64,000 bases of DNA from Chitinophaga qingshengii (GCF_014529935.1 NZ_JACVFC010000001.1:2294001-2358000); one strand, 5' to 3'. Numbered from the stretch's first letter, positions 17,039 through 27,350 are shown. Notes: generated by a model not told the origin, from the sequence alone. Made by a program: numbers and translations.

Positions 17039-17965
17039 TTACTCTCCTGCATAGTGTAATACGGGGTAAGCCATCGCTTTATTGATCAGCTGTATACCCA
17101 GTTGAAGAATACCGGCTTCCGCAGCGGCCTGCAGCTTAGGCGCATCGTCCGTAGGTTTATGGTAATCATCATGTCCGCCGGTGTGGAAAAACAGGACCGG
17201 CACTTTACTGATATAAAAGTTATGATGATCAGAAGCGCCTTTACCGGCAGCATCGGTGAAATATTTAATACCTGGTTGCTGTACATCTTTAAACACCTCC
17301 GGCCATTCCTGTGCACTGCCGTAACCACCAATACCAATGCCTCTTTCAGGACTATAGCGGCCTATCATGTCCATGTTGAGCATAAAGTGCACCTTATCCA
17401 GCGGCATCAGGGGATGCGCGGTGTAATATCTGGAACCCTGCAACCCCAGCTCTTCTCCGCCGAAGGCGATAAACAGGAAATTAAAGGGTTCTTTACCCGC
17501 GTTTTTTACGTAATGACGGGCCAGTTCCAGCAGGCCAGCCACACCGGAAGCGTTGTCGTCGGCGCCATTATGAATTTGTCCGATCGGGTATTTACCATCA
17601 AACAGACCGGCGGTGCCCAGGTGATCGTAGTGTGCCCCGATGATAATCGTACGGGCGGCGCCGTTATCCAGGAATGCAGCCACGTTGCGACTGGAAATAT
17701 TTTTATGTGCATTGCGGTCAAAGGTAAAATCCTGGAAATAGCTGTTGCCGTTAGCGGGTTTCAGTCCCAGTTTTTTAAACTGCCGGGCTACAAAACGACT
17801 GGCAGTGCGTCCTCCTTTTTCGGCGGTACCTCTCCCCTTCAGTTTGTCGGAAGCGAGATAATTTACGGTTTCCTGAATACGGCGTGCATCCGGAATAGTG
17901 TCCTGTGCATAGGCGGCAGACATTCCCCCTGCCAGCATCATCATCAATAACAAGCTTTTCTTCAT
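17039..17965 (-). CDS. M28 family zinc aminopeptidase, secreted
   Basis: The protein has 308 residues with a signal peptide (MKKSLLLMMMLAGGMSAAYAQ, cleaved near residue 20). The M28 metal ligands are visible: 'AHYDHLG' (His112), 'NGADDNASG' (Asp137), 'FGGEELGLQGS' (catalytic Glu171 and ligand Glu172) and 'NMDMIGR'. The final His ligand is in the 'FFHTGGHDDYHKPTDD' segment. It is an exported aminopeptidase, likely in the periplasm or outside the cell. It is convergent with the SprT-like gene and lies downstream of yidC on the same strand, separated by a terminator. Confidence 0.9.
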   Translation of the reverse strand: MKKSLLLMMMLAGGMSAAYAQDTIPDARRIQETVNYLASDKLKGRGTAEKGGRTASRFVARQFKKLGLKPANGNSYFQDFTFDRNAHKNISSRNVAAFLDNGAARTIIIGAHYDHLGTAGLFDGKYPIGQIHNGADDNASGVAGLLELARHYVKNAGKEPFNFLFIAFGGEELGLQGSRYYTAHPLMPLDKVHFMLNMDMIGRYSPERGIGIGGYGSAQEWPEVFKDVQQPGIKYFTDAAGKGASDHHNFYISKVPVLFFHTGGHDDYHKPTDDAPKLQAAAEAGILQLGIQLINKAMAYPVLHYAGE

Positions 17966-17979
17966 ATGACTATCGGTTG

Positions 17980-18011
17980 AAAAAAGCCCCCAGCTGTTGG
18001 CTGGGGGCTTT
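17980..18011 (-). terminator. yidC terminator
   Basis: An 11-bp GC-rich stem (AAAGCCCCCAG/CTGGGGGCTTT) with a 7-nt loop is followed on the minus strand by a run of five to six T. It lies just beyond the yidC stop codon. Confidence 0.9.
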
Positions 18012-18040
18012 CACTATTTATTTTGGATAATTAGCGGTAC

Positions 18041-19888
18041 TTATTTTTTGCGCTGTTGCATGTCCTGCTGGCGGCGCTGCACTTCTTCCAGCTTTTCCTG
18101 CCATTTGGATTTGGAAACAGGCTTTTTCTTGTTTTCCTGGATCTGCGCATGGATTTTGTCGTGGTTGATGACAAAAGTCTGGAGTACCCATTGCAACAGG
18201 ATACTGATCACGTTGGACAGGAAGTAGTAGAAGGTGAGGGCCGCAGCCAGGCGGTTGAAGATACCCAGCAGCATGATGGGCATCATGTAAGGCATATACT
18301 TCATTACCGGGTTGCTCTGATCGGTCATACCACGGTTGTAGAAGGCCAGGATCAAGCTGGTTACAGTCATCAGGATGGTGAACAGGCTGACGTGGTTACC
18401 ATAGAAGGGTATATTGAAGCCCAGGTTCAGGATAGAGTCGTAAGTAGACAAGTCCTTCGCCCACAGGAAACTTTCCTGGCGCAGCTCGATGGAAGACGGG
18501 AAGAAGCTGTACATCGCTACCAGGATAGGCAGCTGGAGCAGTGCCGGTAAACAGCCACCCAGCGGGTTTACGCCGGCGCTCTTGAACAGTTTCATTTGTT
18601 CCATACCAAAAGCCTGCTGGTCATCGCCATGTTTAGCGCGCAGTGCATCAATTTCCGGTTTCAGCACTTTCATCTTCGCCTGAGACACATAGCTCTGGTA
18701 GGTGAAAGGTGCTATCAGCAAACGGATAAAGAGAGTGAGCAGAATGATGATCACACCATAGTTACCGATAAATCCGCTGAGGAAGTTAAATACCGGGATG
18801 ATGATCCATTTGTTCACATATTTTACGAAGGCGAAGATACCGGAGCCCAAAGGAATGATTTTTTCCAGGCCCAGATCGAAGGACTTCAGTGTTTTATAGT
18901 GGTTAGGGCCGTAGTAGATTTCAATCGGGAAAGAGAAATCGTTGGCGCGGTTGTAGGGAATTTGCAGGGTAGTGAATGCCTGTCCTACGATGTTACCGCT
19001 TTGTGGCACTTTGGTGTTCACATCTGCCGCGTCGAAGTTGCCGCTTTTAGCGATCAGCGTGGTATTAAAGAACTGTTGTTTTACACTGATCCATTTCAGT
19101 TTGTTGTCCAGTTTTTCGTGGCTGGTACGTTGCAGGGTGAAATAGTCGTGTTTATCGTTGGCAAACATGTAGTGCACCTGGTTGTTGAGGCGCTCGTTTT
19201 CCATGTCATGCTCCTGTTTGTCGTTCTGGCTGTTCCACTGCAGGGTCAGGTAGTTCTGATTGCCGGGGAGAATGTTCTGAAAACCAACCGCGTGTACGTT
19301 GTAATCAACGATGTAGCTGCCTGGTTTAATAGAATAAATATATTCCAGGTAGATAGCCGGGTTGGAAGTATTCAGGCGATAGCTGATGGATTGGGCGCCA
19401 TCTGCCAGTTTTTGAACAGGGCTGGCGGTAAAGAACAGGTCGGCGCTGTTCAGTACTTTGTTGGCGCTGGCTGGTACTTCCACAGAGAGGCGGTTAAAAG
19501 ACCCCTGGGCCAGCATTAAAGGACCTCCTTCAGAGGTTTTAAATTTCTTCAGTTGAACACTAACCGGTTGACCACCTTTATTGGAGAAAGTAACTTTTAC
19601 GTCGTCGTTTTCCACCACTGTTGTTTGTACCGGGGCTACTGCAGCAGCAGCGAACAGGCCAAATTCTCCGGCCAGTTGTGCCTGGTGGGCGGAATCCAGT
19701 GTACCACCACCGTTAACGGCGGCAGTCAGTGAATCGGCAACAGGCGCTTTAGGCTTGTTCAGATTGGCAATGGAATCTTGCCTGGCTTTTTCCCTGGCGA
19801 TATTTCCCTGTTGTTTCTGGTTATAGAAAATATATCCTACCAGTAAAACACCTAGCATTAAAAACCCAATAACCGAATTTCTATCCAT
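18041..19888 (-). CDS. yidC: membrane protein insertase YidC
   Basis: The start at 19888 (MDRNSVIGF...) is chosen because Bacteroidota YidC proteins begin MDRN; an in-frame ATG three codons upstream is also possible. The product has 615 residues. It has an N-terminal helix 'VIGFLMLGVLLVGYIFY', a large periplasmic beta-domain (about residues 60-350), and the conserved insertase core near the C-terminus with 'YQSYVSQAKMKVLKPEIDALRAKHG' and 'GGCLPALLQLPILVAMYSFF'. It ends with a basic ribosome-facing tail (KKKPVSKSKW... QQRKK). It inserts and folds inner-membrane proteins. pyrG lies upstream on the same strand, as in many Bacteroidota. Confidence 0.96.
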   Translation of the reverse strand: MDRNSVIGFLMLGVLLVGYIFYNQKQQGNIAREKARQDSIANLNKPKAPVADSLTAAVNGGGTLDSAHQAQLAGEFGLFAAAAVAPVQTTVVENDDVKVTFSNKGGQPVSVQLKKFKTSEGGPLMLAQGSFNRLSVEVPASANKVLNSADLFFTASPVQKLADGAQSISYRLNTSNPAIYLEYIYSIKPGSYIVDYNVHAVGFQNILPGNQNYLTLQWNSQNDKQEHDMENERLNNQVHYMFANDKHDYFTLQRTSHEKLDNKLKWISVKQQFFNTTLIAKSGNFDAADVNTKVPQSGNIVGQAFTTLQIPYNRANDFSFPIEIYYGPNHYKTLKSFDLGLEKIIPLGSGIFAFVKYVNKWIIIPVFNFLSGFIGNYGVIIILLTLFIRLLIAPFTYQSYVSQAKMKVLKPEIDALRAKHGDDQQAFGMEQMKLFKSAGVNPLGGCLPALLQLPILVAMYSFFPSSIELRQESFLWAKDLSTYDSILNLGFNIPFYGNHVSLFTILMTVTSLILAFYNRGMTDQSNPVMKYMPYMMPIMLLGIFNRLAAALTFYYFLSNVISILLQWVLQTFVINHDKIHAQIQENKKKPVSKSKWQEKLEEVQRRQQDMQQRKK

Positions 19889-20033
19889 GAAATGCAATTA
19901 AAATTTAGGCAGCAAAGGTAAGCATGATTTATCATTTGAGCACCCCTTTTTAGGTGAAAGGCCTGTTAAACAGGTAAAACCCATGGTGGCACCGGCTAAA
20001 ACGGGGGCTGCTCCTGATTTTCCGATTATTTAT

Positions 20034-20088
20034 ATATTTAAAATGCAGCGAATACGGCTGCCTGGCCTATCCGCTGCATTTTAAATAT
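20034..20088 (-). terminator. hairpin between pyrG and yidC
   Basis: A 17-bp perfect stem (20034-20050 with 20072-20088) built on TTTAAAATGCAGCG lies 30 nt past the pyrG stop. It includes the AAATGCAGCGAA word that recurs in the palindrome at 29576-29587. On the minus strand the following sequence is T/A-rich, so it could terminate pyrG. Confidence 0.6.
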
Positions 20089-20118
20089 TATACATTATTC
20101 AGTAATTATATATAAAGA

Positions 20119-21783
<1,665 letters not shown>

Positions 21784-21789
21784 TCAGCT

Positions 21790-21852
21790 AAAAATACTTG
21801 ACCTATAATGGGGGAAGTGCCAGATTGCGTTTGGTGTTATACCTGTCAAGTA
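21790..21852 (-). promoter_or_regulatory. hairpin with T-run in the pyrG 5' leader, candidate attenuator
   Basis: On the minus strand TACTTGAC (21852-21845) and an inner TATAA pair with TTATA and GTCAAGTA (21802-21795), giving a ~13-bp interrupted stem, immediately followed by five T (21794-21790). The structure ends 18 nt before the pyrG start and lies inside the ~95-nt leader expected from the promoter at 21873-21902. Confidence 0.5.
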
Positions 21853-21872
21853 AACTACTTCCGGAGGTCATG

Positions 21873-21902
21873 CAAAGTTACACAAATTTGCTTCGCTCCC
21901 AA
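21873..21902 (-). promoter_or_regulatory. pyrG promoter (TTG-N19-TAACTTTG)
   Basis: TTG (21902-21900), a 19-nt spacer and TAACTTTG (21880-21873) match the Bacteroidota primary sigma consensus in sequence and spacing. Start of transcription is expected near 21867. Confidence 0.75.
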
Positions 21903-22078
21903 GTTTTTTACGCAGTGGTTTTATTTGTTTGTTAATTTTTGCGGGTTTCTGTTCAGCTCTTATCATTGAACCACAGTGCGTTTTAAAGAATTTTCAAGTG
22001 AGCGAAATTATTTGTTAAAAACCTGCATTCACCTTTTCATTCCTGAGAGAGACTTTCGTTCCTACCAAATAGAAACTG

Positions 22079-22086
22079 TAAATTTG
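22079..22086 (+). promoter_or_regulatory. -7 element of the thioesterase gene
   Basis: TAAATTTG fits TAnnTTTG and lies 24 nt upstream of the chosen ATG at 22111. A poor -33 box (TTTCG) is 20 nt upstream. The element lies inside the longer in-frame reading that begins at 21976, which supports the shorter start. Confidence 0.6.
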
Positions 22087-22110
22087 CGTCCGAAATACAT
22101 AAATAAAAAG

Positions 22111-22632
22111 ATGACTTTAACGCCTAAGAGAGCGCAGGACTCGCTCATACAGATGACGGAACTGGTTTTACCCAACGATACCAATACTTTCGGCAACCTC
22201 ATGGGAGGCCGCCTGATGTACTGGATGGATATTGCGGCTGCACTGGCCTGTATGAAACACTGCAGCGCCCCCGTGGTCACCGCCTCCGTTGATAATATCT
22301 CTTTCGAGAATCCCATTAAACTGGGTAACGTGGTACATATTGAATCTAAAGTAAGCCGCGCCTTCAATACTTCCATGGAAGTACATATGCGCGTATGGGG
22401 CGAAGACCCGGTACAACAATACCGCTACAAATCCAACGAAGCATTCATGACTTTCGTAGCCCTGGACCCTAACGGCAACTCCCGTCCGGTTCCTGGTATC
22501 ATCCCCGACACAGAAGAAGAAAAAAGATTATATGAGGGCGCCCTCCGCCGTCGCCAGCTTCGCCTGATACTGGGTGGCAAGATGAAACCGGAAGATGCGG
22601 ATGAGCTGAAGGCACTATTCTTCGACAAGTAA
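22111..22632 (+). CDS. acyl-CoA thioesterase, hotdog fold
   Basis: The ATG at 22111 is chosen because the promoter (22079-22086) lies upstream of it and the family begins near here; an open frame extends to 21976 but lacks conservation. The product has 173 residues with one hotdog domain: 'TELVLPNDTNTFGNLMGGRLMYWMDIAAALA' in outline, where the Asn/Asp of this loop is catalytic in YciA/BACH-type enzymes, then 'SVDNISFENPIKLGNVVHIESKV'. It hydrolyses acyl-CoA thioesters in the cytoplasm; chain-length preference is unknown. It is convergent with the HD hydrolase gene across a nested palindrome. Confidence 0.88.
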   Translation: MTLTPKRAQDSLIQMTELVLPNDTNTFGNLMGGRLMYWMDIAAALACMKHCSAPVVTASVDNISFENPIKLGNVVHIESKVSRAFNTSMEVHMRVWGEDPVQQYRYKSNEAFMTFVALDPNGNSRPVPGIIPDTEEEKRLYEGALRRRQLRLILGGKMKPEDADELKALFFDK

Positions 22633-22796
22633 CCCGGATTTTTATGATTTTTGCTGATTAGCGGAGATCGAAAACATATTATAAATGTAAAAAAGCATCC
22701 CGTTTGATATCGTTATCAAACGGGATGCTTTTTTCAAGTTCTTTCATCTTCGCTACGATCTCCGCTAATCAGCGAAATCAGTAAAAATCATGACCA
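22633..22796. repeat. nested palindrome between convergent genes (outer 18-bp arm, inner 21-bp hairpin)
   Basis: Outer arms at 22653-22670 and 22756-22773 (GCTGATTAGCGGAGATCG and its exact inverse) are extended by imperfect 'GATTTTTATGATTTTT' pairing on both sides. Inside is a perfect 21-bp stem (22689-22709 with 22714-22734) with a 4-nt loop, flanked by A6 and T6, so it can terminate both converging genes. The ends reach into the stop-codon neighbourhood of both genes. Confidence 0.85.
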
Positions 22797-23447
22797 TCAT
22801 AGTTCTGCTTCTTTATAAAACTGCTCCAGAAACACCTCCATAAACCTGTGCCTTTCCTCCGCCATCGCTTTACCGGTAGCGGTATTCATACGGTCCCTGA
22901 GCAACAATAGTTTTTCATAGAAGTGATTGATAGTAGGGGCGGTATTGTTTTTATACTGCTCCCGGGTCATTTCCAGCACGGGTTTGATGGTGGGATCATA
23001 AATAGCCCTGTTCTTAAATCCGCCGTAATTGAAAGCCCGGGCGATACCGATGGCGCCGATGGCATCCATCCGGTCGGCATCCTGCACCACGTTCAGTTCG
23101 GGAGAACGGAAACCACCGTTGTTATGCCCGCCTTTGAAGGAGATATTCCGGATAATATTTTCTACATGAATCTTCACCACTTCCGGCAAACCCAGCGATG
23201 TCATAAAAGCACGGGCCTTCTCCGGACCGATATTTTCATCGCCGTTGTGGAACTTGGAATCTGCAATATCGTGCAGCAGGGCGCCCAGCTCTACAATCAG
23301 CTGGTCCACCTTTTCATGGACTGCAATCTGGCGGGATAACTGCCATACCCTGTAAATATGCCACCAGTCGTGGCCTCCTTCCGCCCCTTCCAGCGTTGTT
23401 TTTACATATGCTACCGTAGCATCGATAATTTCCTGATTATTTTGCAT
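22797..23447 (-). CDS. HD-domain phosphohydrolase
   Basis: The protein has 216 residues. It carries the HD metal motifs: 'GGHDWWHIYRVW' (first His), 'ALLHDIADSKF' (His-Asp), and 'VVQDADRMDAIGAIGIARAF' (final Asp). It resembles the YedJ/HDIG-type uncharacterised hydrolases (about 200-230 residues) thought to act on nucleotides or other phosphates. It is cytoplasmic. It is divergent from the DUF488 gene with only 53 bp between starts. The substrate cannot be told from the sequence. Confidence 0.85.
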   Translation of the reverse strand: MQNNQEIIDATVAYVKTTLEGAEGGHDWWHIYRVWQLSRQIAVHEKVDQLIVELGALLHDIADSKFHNGDENIGPEKARAFMTSLGLPEVVKIHVENIIRNISFKGGHNNGGFRSPELNVVQDADRMDAIGAIGIARAFNYGGFKNRAIYDPTIKPVLEMTREQYKNNTAPTINHFYEKLLLLRDRMNTATGKAMAEERHRFMEVFLEQFYKEAEL

Positions 23448-23500
23448 AACGGTAAAGATAATACGTAAAACTTTTCCGGCCTTCAGGCCGTTATCAGGAT

Positions 23501-23842
23501 ATGATACAGACTAAACGTGTATATGAAGATTTTTCTGAAAGCGATGGATACCGTATCCTGGTAGACCGCCTGTGGCCAAGGGGATTGACCAAAGAAAAAG
23601 CCCATGTGGATGAATGGCTTAAAGATATTGCGCCGAGTGATGCGCTGCGTAAATGGTTTCATCATGAAACCGGTAAGTTCTCCGAATTCCGTACCCGTTA
23701 CCTGGCAGAACTGAAAGACAAAAAAGAGTTGCTGGAAGAGATCCGGCAGCGGGCCAAACATCACCGCGTTACCTTGTTATATGGGGCTAAAGACACGGAG
23801 CACAACCAGGCGCAGGTATTGCTGGAAGTGCTGAAGGGTTGA
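23501..23842 (+). CDS. DUF488 family protein
   Basis: The protein has 113 residues with the DUF488 signature 'ILVDRLWPRGLTKEKAHVDEWLKDIAPSDALRKWFHH' across about residues 19-55, then 'RYLAELKDKKELLEEI' and 'VTLLYGAKDTEHNQAQVL'. The family (YeaO-like) is small, cytoplasmic and of unknown function. Its TGA stop is immediately followed by the opposing TCA (complement of TGA) of the precorrin-2 dehydrogenase gene, so the two convergent genes touch with no spacer. Confidence 0.9.
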   Translation: MIQTKRVYEDFSESDGYRILVDRLWPRGLTKEKAHVDEWLKDIAPSDALRKWFHHETGKFSEFRTRYLAELKDKKELLEEIRQRAKHHRVTLLYGAKDTEHNQAQVLLEVLKG

Positions 23843-24433
23843 TCAGGCGTTTTCGCCTTCCGGTCTTACGAGTACGTCCGTAATACTGTTCAGCTGTTTT
23901 ACCTTGGCGGCAAAATCGCCTTTGAGTTTGTTGCGGATGATGACCAGTTTATGTAAAACCTCGTCGAGCGAATCCGGGATGGCCTCCTGTAGCACCTGTT
24001 TGAGGCGTTTGGCCACGGTAGGCGACTTACCATTGGTGGAGATGGCAATTTTCAGGTTGCCTTTTTGTACAATAGAGCCCAGGTAGAAGTCGCACAGTTC
24101 CGGCGTATCCGCCACATTAATTAATACTCTGGCACTTTTTGCCTTCTCCCAGACTTCATAATTCAGTTCCCGGTTATTGGTAGCCGCTATTGCCAGGTCT
24201 TTCCCCAGCAGATCGCCGCAGGAAAAGGGTTTGCGGATCAGTTCCACATTGGGATACTGGTGCACCAACGTCTCCAGTTCGGGCAGGAAATCCAGCGACA
24301 CCACGGTGATATTGCTATCCGGGCTGTTTTGCAGGATGGCGTGCGCCTTTTCCAGTCCAATGTTGCCACCGCCTACCACGAGTACGTGGAGGCGGTTGAG
24401 CTTAAAGAAAACCGGGAATAACTGATTTTCCAT
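23843..24433 (-). CDS. precorrin-2 dehydrogenase / sirohydrochlorin ferrochelatase (siroheme synthase N-terminal type)
   Basis: The protein has 196 residues with an NAD-binding Rossmann start 'LNRLHVLVVGGGNIGLEKAHAIL', the 'LAIAATNNRELN' segment, 'LINVADTPELCDFYLGSIVQKGNLKIAISTNGKSPTVAKRLK' (substrate side, about residues 100-145) and a helical tail. It matches the CysG N-terminal/Met8 family that oxidises precorrin-2 to sirohydrochlorin and inserts iron to make siroheme. It is the last gene of the operon; its ATG overlaps the upstream stop by 1 nt (TAATG), so translation is coupled. It supplies the cofactor for the sulfite reductase two genes upstream. Confidence 0.9.
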   Translation of the reverse strand: MENQLFPVFFKLNRLHVLVVGGGNIGLEKAHAILQNSPDSNITVVSLDFLPELETLVHQYPNVELIRKPFSCGDLLGKDLAIAATNNRELNYEVWEKAKSARVLINVADTPELCDFYLGSIVQKGNLKIAISTNGKSPTVAKRLKQVLQEAIPDSLDEVLHKLVIIRNKLKGDFAAKVKQLNSITDVLVRPEGENA

Positions 24434-25209
24434 TATACAGCGATTTTAAGTTCAGCGGCTACCTTAGTTTGAAGTGTGGCAAAATCTTCATGAAATCGTA
24501 CTACCTCCCCTACTACGATGATGGCAGGATTGCAGAGCTGTTGAGCCGCAGCGATCTCCGTCAGATCTGCTACGCGGCCCATGCCGATTTGCTGATCGGG
24601 CAGTGTTCCGTTCTGGATAATAGCAGCGGGGGTATCGCCTTTACCGCTGGCGGCGAAGATGCCGGCTATTTCTGCCAGTTTGCTCATACCCATCAGGATA
24701 ACCACGGTGGTATTGGCCTGGATGGCAAATTCCAGATCGCGGGAGAGGTTGCCGTTGCGGGTATTACCGGTAATCACCCAGAAACCTTCGCTGACGTTGC
24801 GGGCGGTAACGGGGATTTTATTGACACCGGGGACAGAAATAGCACTGGAGATACCCGGTACTACTTCTGCCGTGATGCCAAACTGTTGTGCAAAAGCTAT
24901 TTCCTCCTGTCCGCGGCCGAATACAAATGAGTCGCCGCCCTTGAGCCTTACCACGCTGCCGTAGCTGAGCGCATATTTTACAATCATGCGGTTAATTTCA
25001 TCCTGGCTGTACACATGCATGCCCGCCCGTTTTCCTACAAAACGGCGGAGGCAACCGGCCGGAGCGTAATCCAGCAATTCATTGCTGGACAAAGCGTCGT
25101 AGAGGATCACTTTGGCTTCCTGGATGGCTTTCAGCCCTTTTACCGTAATCAGTTCCGGATCGCCGGGACCTGCGCCTACCAATGTGAGTTTCGGTTGTAT
25201 CTGTTGCAT
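24433..25209 (-). CDS. cobA: uroporphyrinogen-III C-methyltransferase
   Basis: The protein has 258 residues and is a class-III SAM-dependent methyltransferase. Visible motifs are 'LVGAGPGDPELITVKGL' near the N-terminus, 'VILYDALSSNELL', 'RLKGGDSFVFGRGQEE' (glycine-rich SAM loop), 'VVPGISSAISVP' and 'PVTARNVSEGFWVITGN'. It converts uroporphyrinogen III to precorrin-2, the first committed step to siroheme. It sits between the sulfite reductase gene (29 nt upstream) and the precorrin-2 dehydrogenase gene (1-nt overlap), so the three form a compact siroheme-sulfite unit. Confidence 0.95.
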   Translation of the reverse strand: MQQIQPKLTLVGAGPGDPELITVKGLKAIQEAKVILYDALSSNELLDYAPAGCLRRFVGKRAGMHVYSQDEINRMIVKYALSYGSVVRLKGGDSFVFGRGQEEIAFAQQFGITAEVVPGISSAISVPGVNKIPVTARNVSEGFWVITGNTRNGNLSRDLEFAIQANTTVVILMGMSKLAEIAGIFAASGKGDTPAAIIQNGTLPDQQIGMGRVADLTEIAAAQQLCNPAIIVVGEVVRFHEDFATLQTKVAAELKIAV

Positions 25210-25238
25210 GATGTGTAGTATTAAGTGATGATGAAAAT

Positions 25239-27350
25239 TTATGCCTGCGCCGGTTCAGCGGTTTTCTGCCGGTAAACCTGTGCTGCATTATAAAAAGCCT
25301 GTGCCTGCCCGAAATATGTCTTAGCGAAACTTTCCGTAGGCTCGTTCGCGTTAATCTGCAAAACGAGTGTTTTGAAATCCGTGTCAAAGCTGAATTTGCC
25401 GGTTGCCACGAAGTGTTTATCGAAATCGTTGATGATACCTATCTGTGTGTTGCCGCTAACATTTTCACTGAGCAGCAGTGCTTTCGCGCCCTGTACAAAA
25501 GAAGCGTAGGTGTGATAGATACCGTCTGCAAAAGCGCCGTTGCTGATGGCGATGTTGGCGAGATCTATTTTTTCTTCCGCTTCCAGCAGCAGGGTAGCTA
25601 CCAGGTCGATGATTACGCCTGCACACTCCCCTACGCCGATGGCAGTGGCATAATTTTCTACCTGGCCCCAGTCGATATAATCACCGGGTGTAAGCGTAGT
25701 CAGGTCTGCCAGTGGTTTCAGCAGTTCATAAAAATATTTCTCTCCCTGACGGTCATAATATTGATTGAACAGCTCATTTTCCCCGCCGTTGATTTCGTAG
25801 TCGTGCAGCAGGCTGCGTAATGTATCCGGACCCCGGCGGCTGGGCACTTTAATCACCTTATCGGCCACACGTCCAATGCCGTCGCCTACGATACCGCCGC
25901 CCAGCAGTACCTGGAGAGCCGGCAATACTTTACCGCCGCTCTTCATGGACGAGCCATGGAAGCCGATGCTGGCGATACCATGCTGGCCGCAGGAGTTCAT
26001 ACAGCCGCTGATTTTTATTTTGATGTCTTTGTTGTAGATCAGGTCCGGGAACTCATCGATGATCACCGATTCCAGTACTTTGGAAATACCGGTGCTGTTG
26101 GAAATACCCAGGTTGCAGGTATCAGTGCCGGGGCAGGCGGTGATATCGGCGATACTGTCGAATCCTGGTTCCGCGAAACCGGCTGTTTCCAATACACTGT
26201 ACACATAAGGCAGGTGTTCCGGCAGGATAAATTTAAACAGCAGGTTCTGGTTGGCCGTTACCCTTACATCATCGGCGATGACCGGGCGCAGCGCTTCAAT
26301 CAGTTGCCGGCTGATAGCGGAACCGATGTTGCCCAGGGTGATTTTCACATAGGCGCCATAGTAGCCTTTTTGTTTCTGTTCAAAGACGTTGGTCTTTTTC
26401 CAGGCTTCATACTTTTGAGGGTTCTTAATGGAGTAGGCCGGTATTGCGCCGATCACGGGCGGAGCAGTAGCCACCCAGGCATCCGCGTCGATGGGTACGC
26501 TTTTCACTTTCACCGCTTTGTATTCTTCCTTGATGAGGCGTTCAAATTCCTCCATCCCGATTTTCTGGATGAGGAATTTCATGCGGGCTTTGTTACGGCT
26601 GGTTCTTTCGCCGTAGCGGTCAAACACGCGCAGTACGTTTTCGATGTAGGGAATGAGCAGGTCTGTTTCCAGGAATTCGTATACCGGTTTGGCCAGGAAG
26701 GGTTGTGCGCCCAGGCCGCCGCCTACCAGTACTTTGAAACCACGCACTTCTTTTCCGTCGATGATTTTTACTTTAGGGATCATACCGAAGTCGTGCATGA
26801 AAGACCAGGCAGTATCTTTATCTGAAGAGGAAAAAGAGATTTTAATTTTACGTCCCATTTCCTGGCTGACAGGGTTGCGCAGGAAATAGCGGAAGGTAGC
26901 GTCTGCATAAGGCGTTATATCAAATGGTTCCTCCGGATCAATGCCGGCGCGGTCGGAGGCCGTTATGTTACGGACGGTATTACCGCAGGCTTCGCGGATG
27001 GTGATGCCATCTTCTTCCAGCTTGTGCCACAGCTCCGGTGTTCTGTCGAGGCTTACGTAGTGGATCTGCACATCCTGGCGGGTAGTCAGGTGCAGGTTGC
27101 TGGTAGCATATTCGTCTGATACTTCTGTGATACGTTGCCACTGTTGCAGGGTCATTTTACCATAAGGTAATTTGATGCGCACCATTTGCACACCGGGTTG
27201 ACGCTGACCATACACCCCTCTCGCCAGGCGAAGGCTACGGAATTTTTCGTCCGTGATAGCCCCTTCGCGAAACAGGCGGATCTTCTTCTCCAGGTCGATG
27301 ATATCCTGTTCTACAATGGGATTTTCAAGTTCTGTTCTGAAGCTTTGCAT
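25239..27350 (-). CDS. siroheme-dependent sulfite (or nitrite) reductase
   Basis: The protein has 703 residues. Two ferredoxin-like/reductase repeats are seen, with 'THLTTRQDVQIH'-type and 'RVTANQNLLFKFI' segments. The 4Fe-4S/siroheme ligands are Cys406-x5-Cys412 ('TACPGTDTCNLG') and Cys450-x3-Cys454 ('SGCMNSCGQHG'). The last ~150 residues are a C-terminal helical extension not found in the shortest ferredoxin-type enzymes. Sequence alone does not clearly separate sulfite from nitrite reductase. The Cys-codon leader upstream and the siroheme genes downstream favour assimilatory sulfite reduction (cysteine synthesis). The start is 56 nt past the leader terminator. Confidence 0.88.
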   Translation of the reverse strand: MQSFRTELENPIVEQDIIDLEKKIRLFREGAITDEKFRSLRLARGVYGQRQPGVQMVRIKLPYGKMTLQQWQRITEVSDEYATSNLHLTTRQDVQIHYVSLDRTPELWHKLEEDGITIREACGNTVRNITASDRAGIDPEEPFDITPYADATFRYFLRNPVSQEMGRKIKISFSSSDKDTAWSFMHDFGMIPKVKIIDGKEVRGFKVLVGGGLGAQPFLAKPVYEFLETDLLIPYIENVLRVFDRYGERTSRNKARMKFLIQKIGMEEFERLIKEEYKAVKVKSVPIDADAWVATAPPVIGAIPAYSIKNPQKYEAWKKTNVFEQKQKGYYGAYVKITLGNIGSAISRQLIEALRPVIADDVRVTANQNLLFKFILPEHLPYVYSVLETAGFAEPGFDSIADITACPGTDTCNLGISNSTGISKVLESVIIDEFPDLIYNKDIKIKISGCMNSCGQHGIASIGFHGSSMKSGGKVLPALQVLLGGGIVGDGIGRVADKVIKVPSRRGPDTLRSLLHDYEINGGENELFNQYYDRQGEKYFYELLKPLADLTTLTPGDYIDWGQVENYATAIGVGECAGVIIDLVATLLLEAEEKIDLANIAISNGAFADGIYHTYASFVQGAKALLLSENVSGNTQIGIINDFDKHFVATGKFSFDTDFKTLVLQINANEPTESFAKTYFGQAQAFYNAAQVYRQKTAEPAQA

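Noticed and set aside
25239..27350. Annotation as nitrite reductase NirA
   Set aside because: The Cys-cluster motif does not decide between nitrite and sulfite; no nitrate or nitrite transport or regulator gene is nearby, while the Cys leader favours sulfite.
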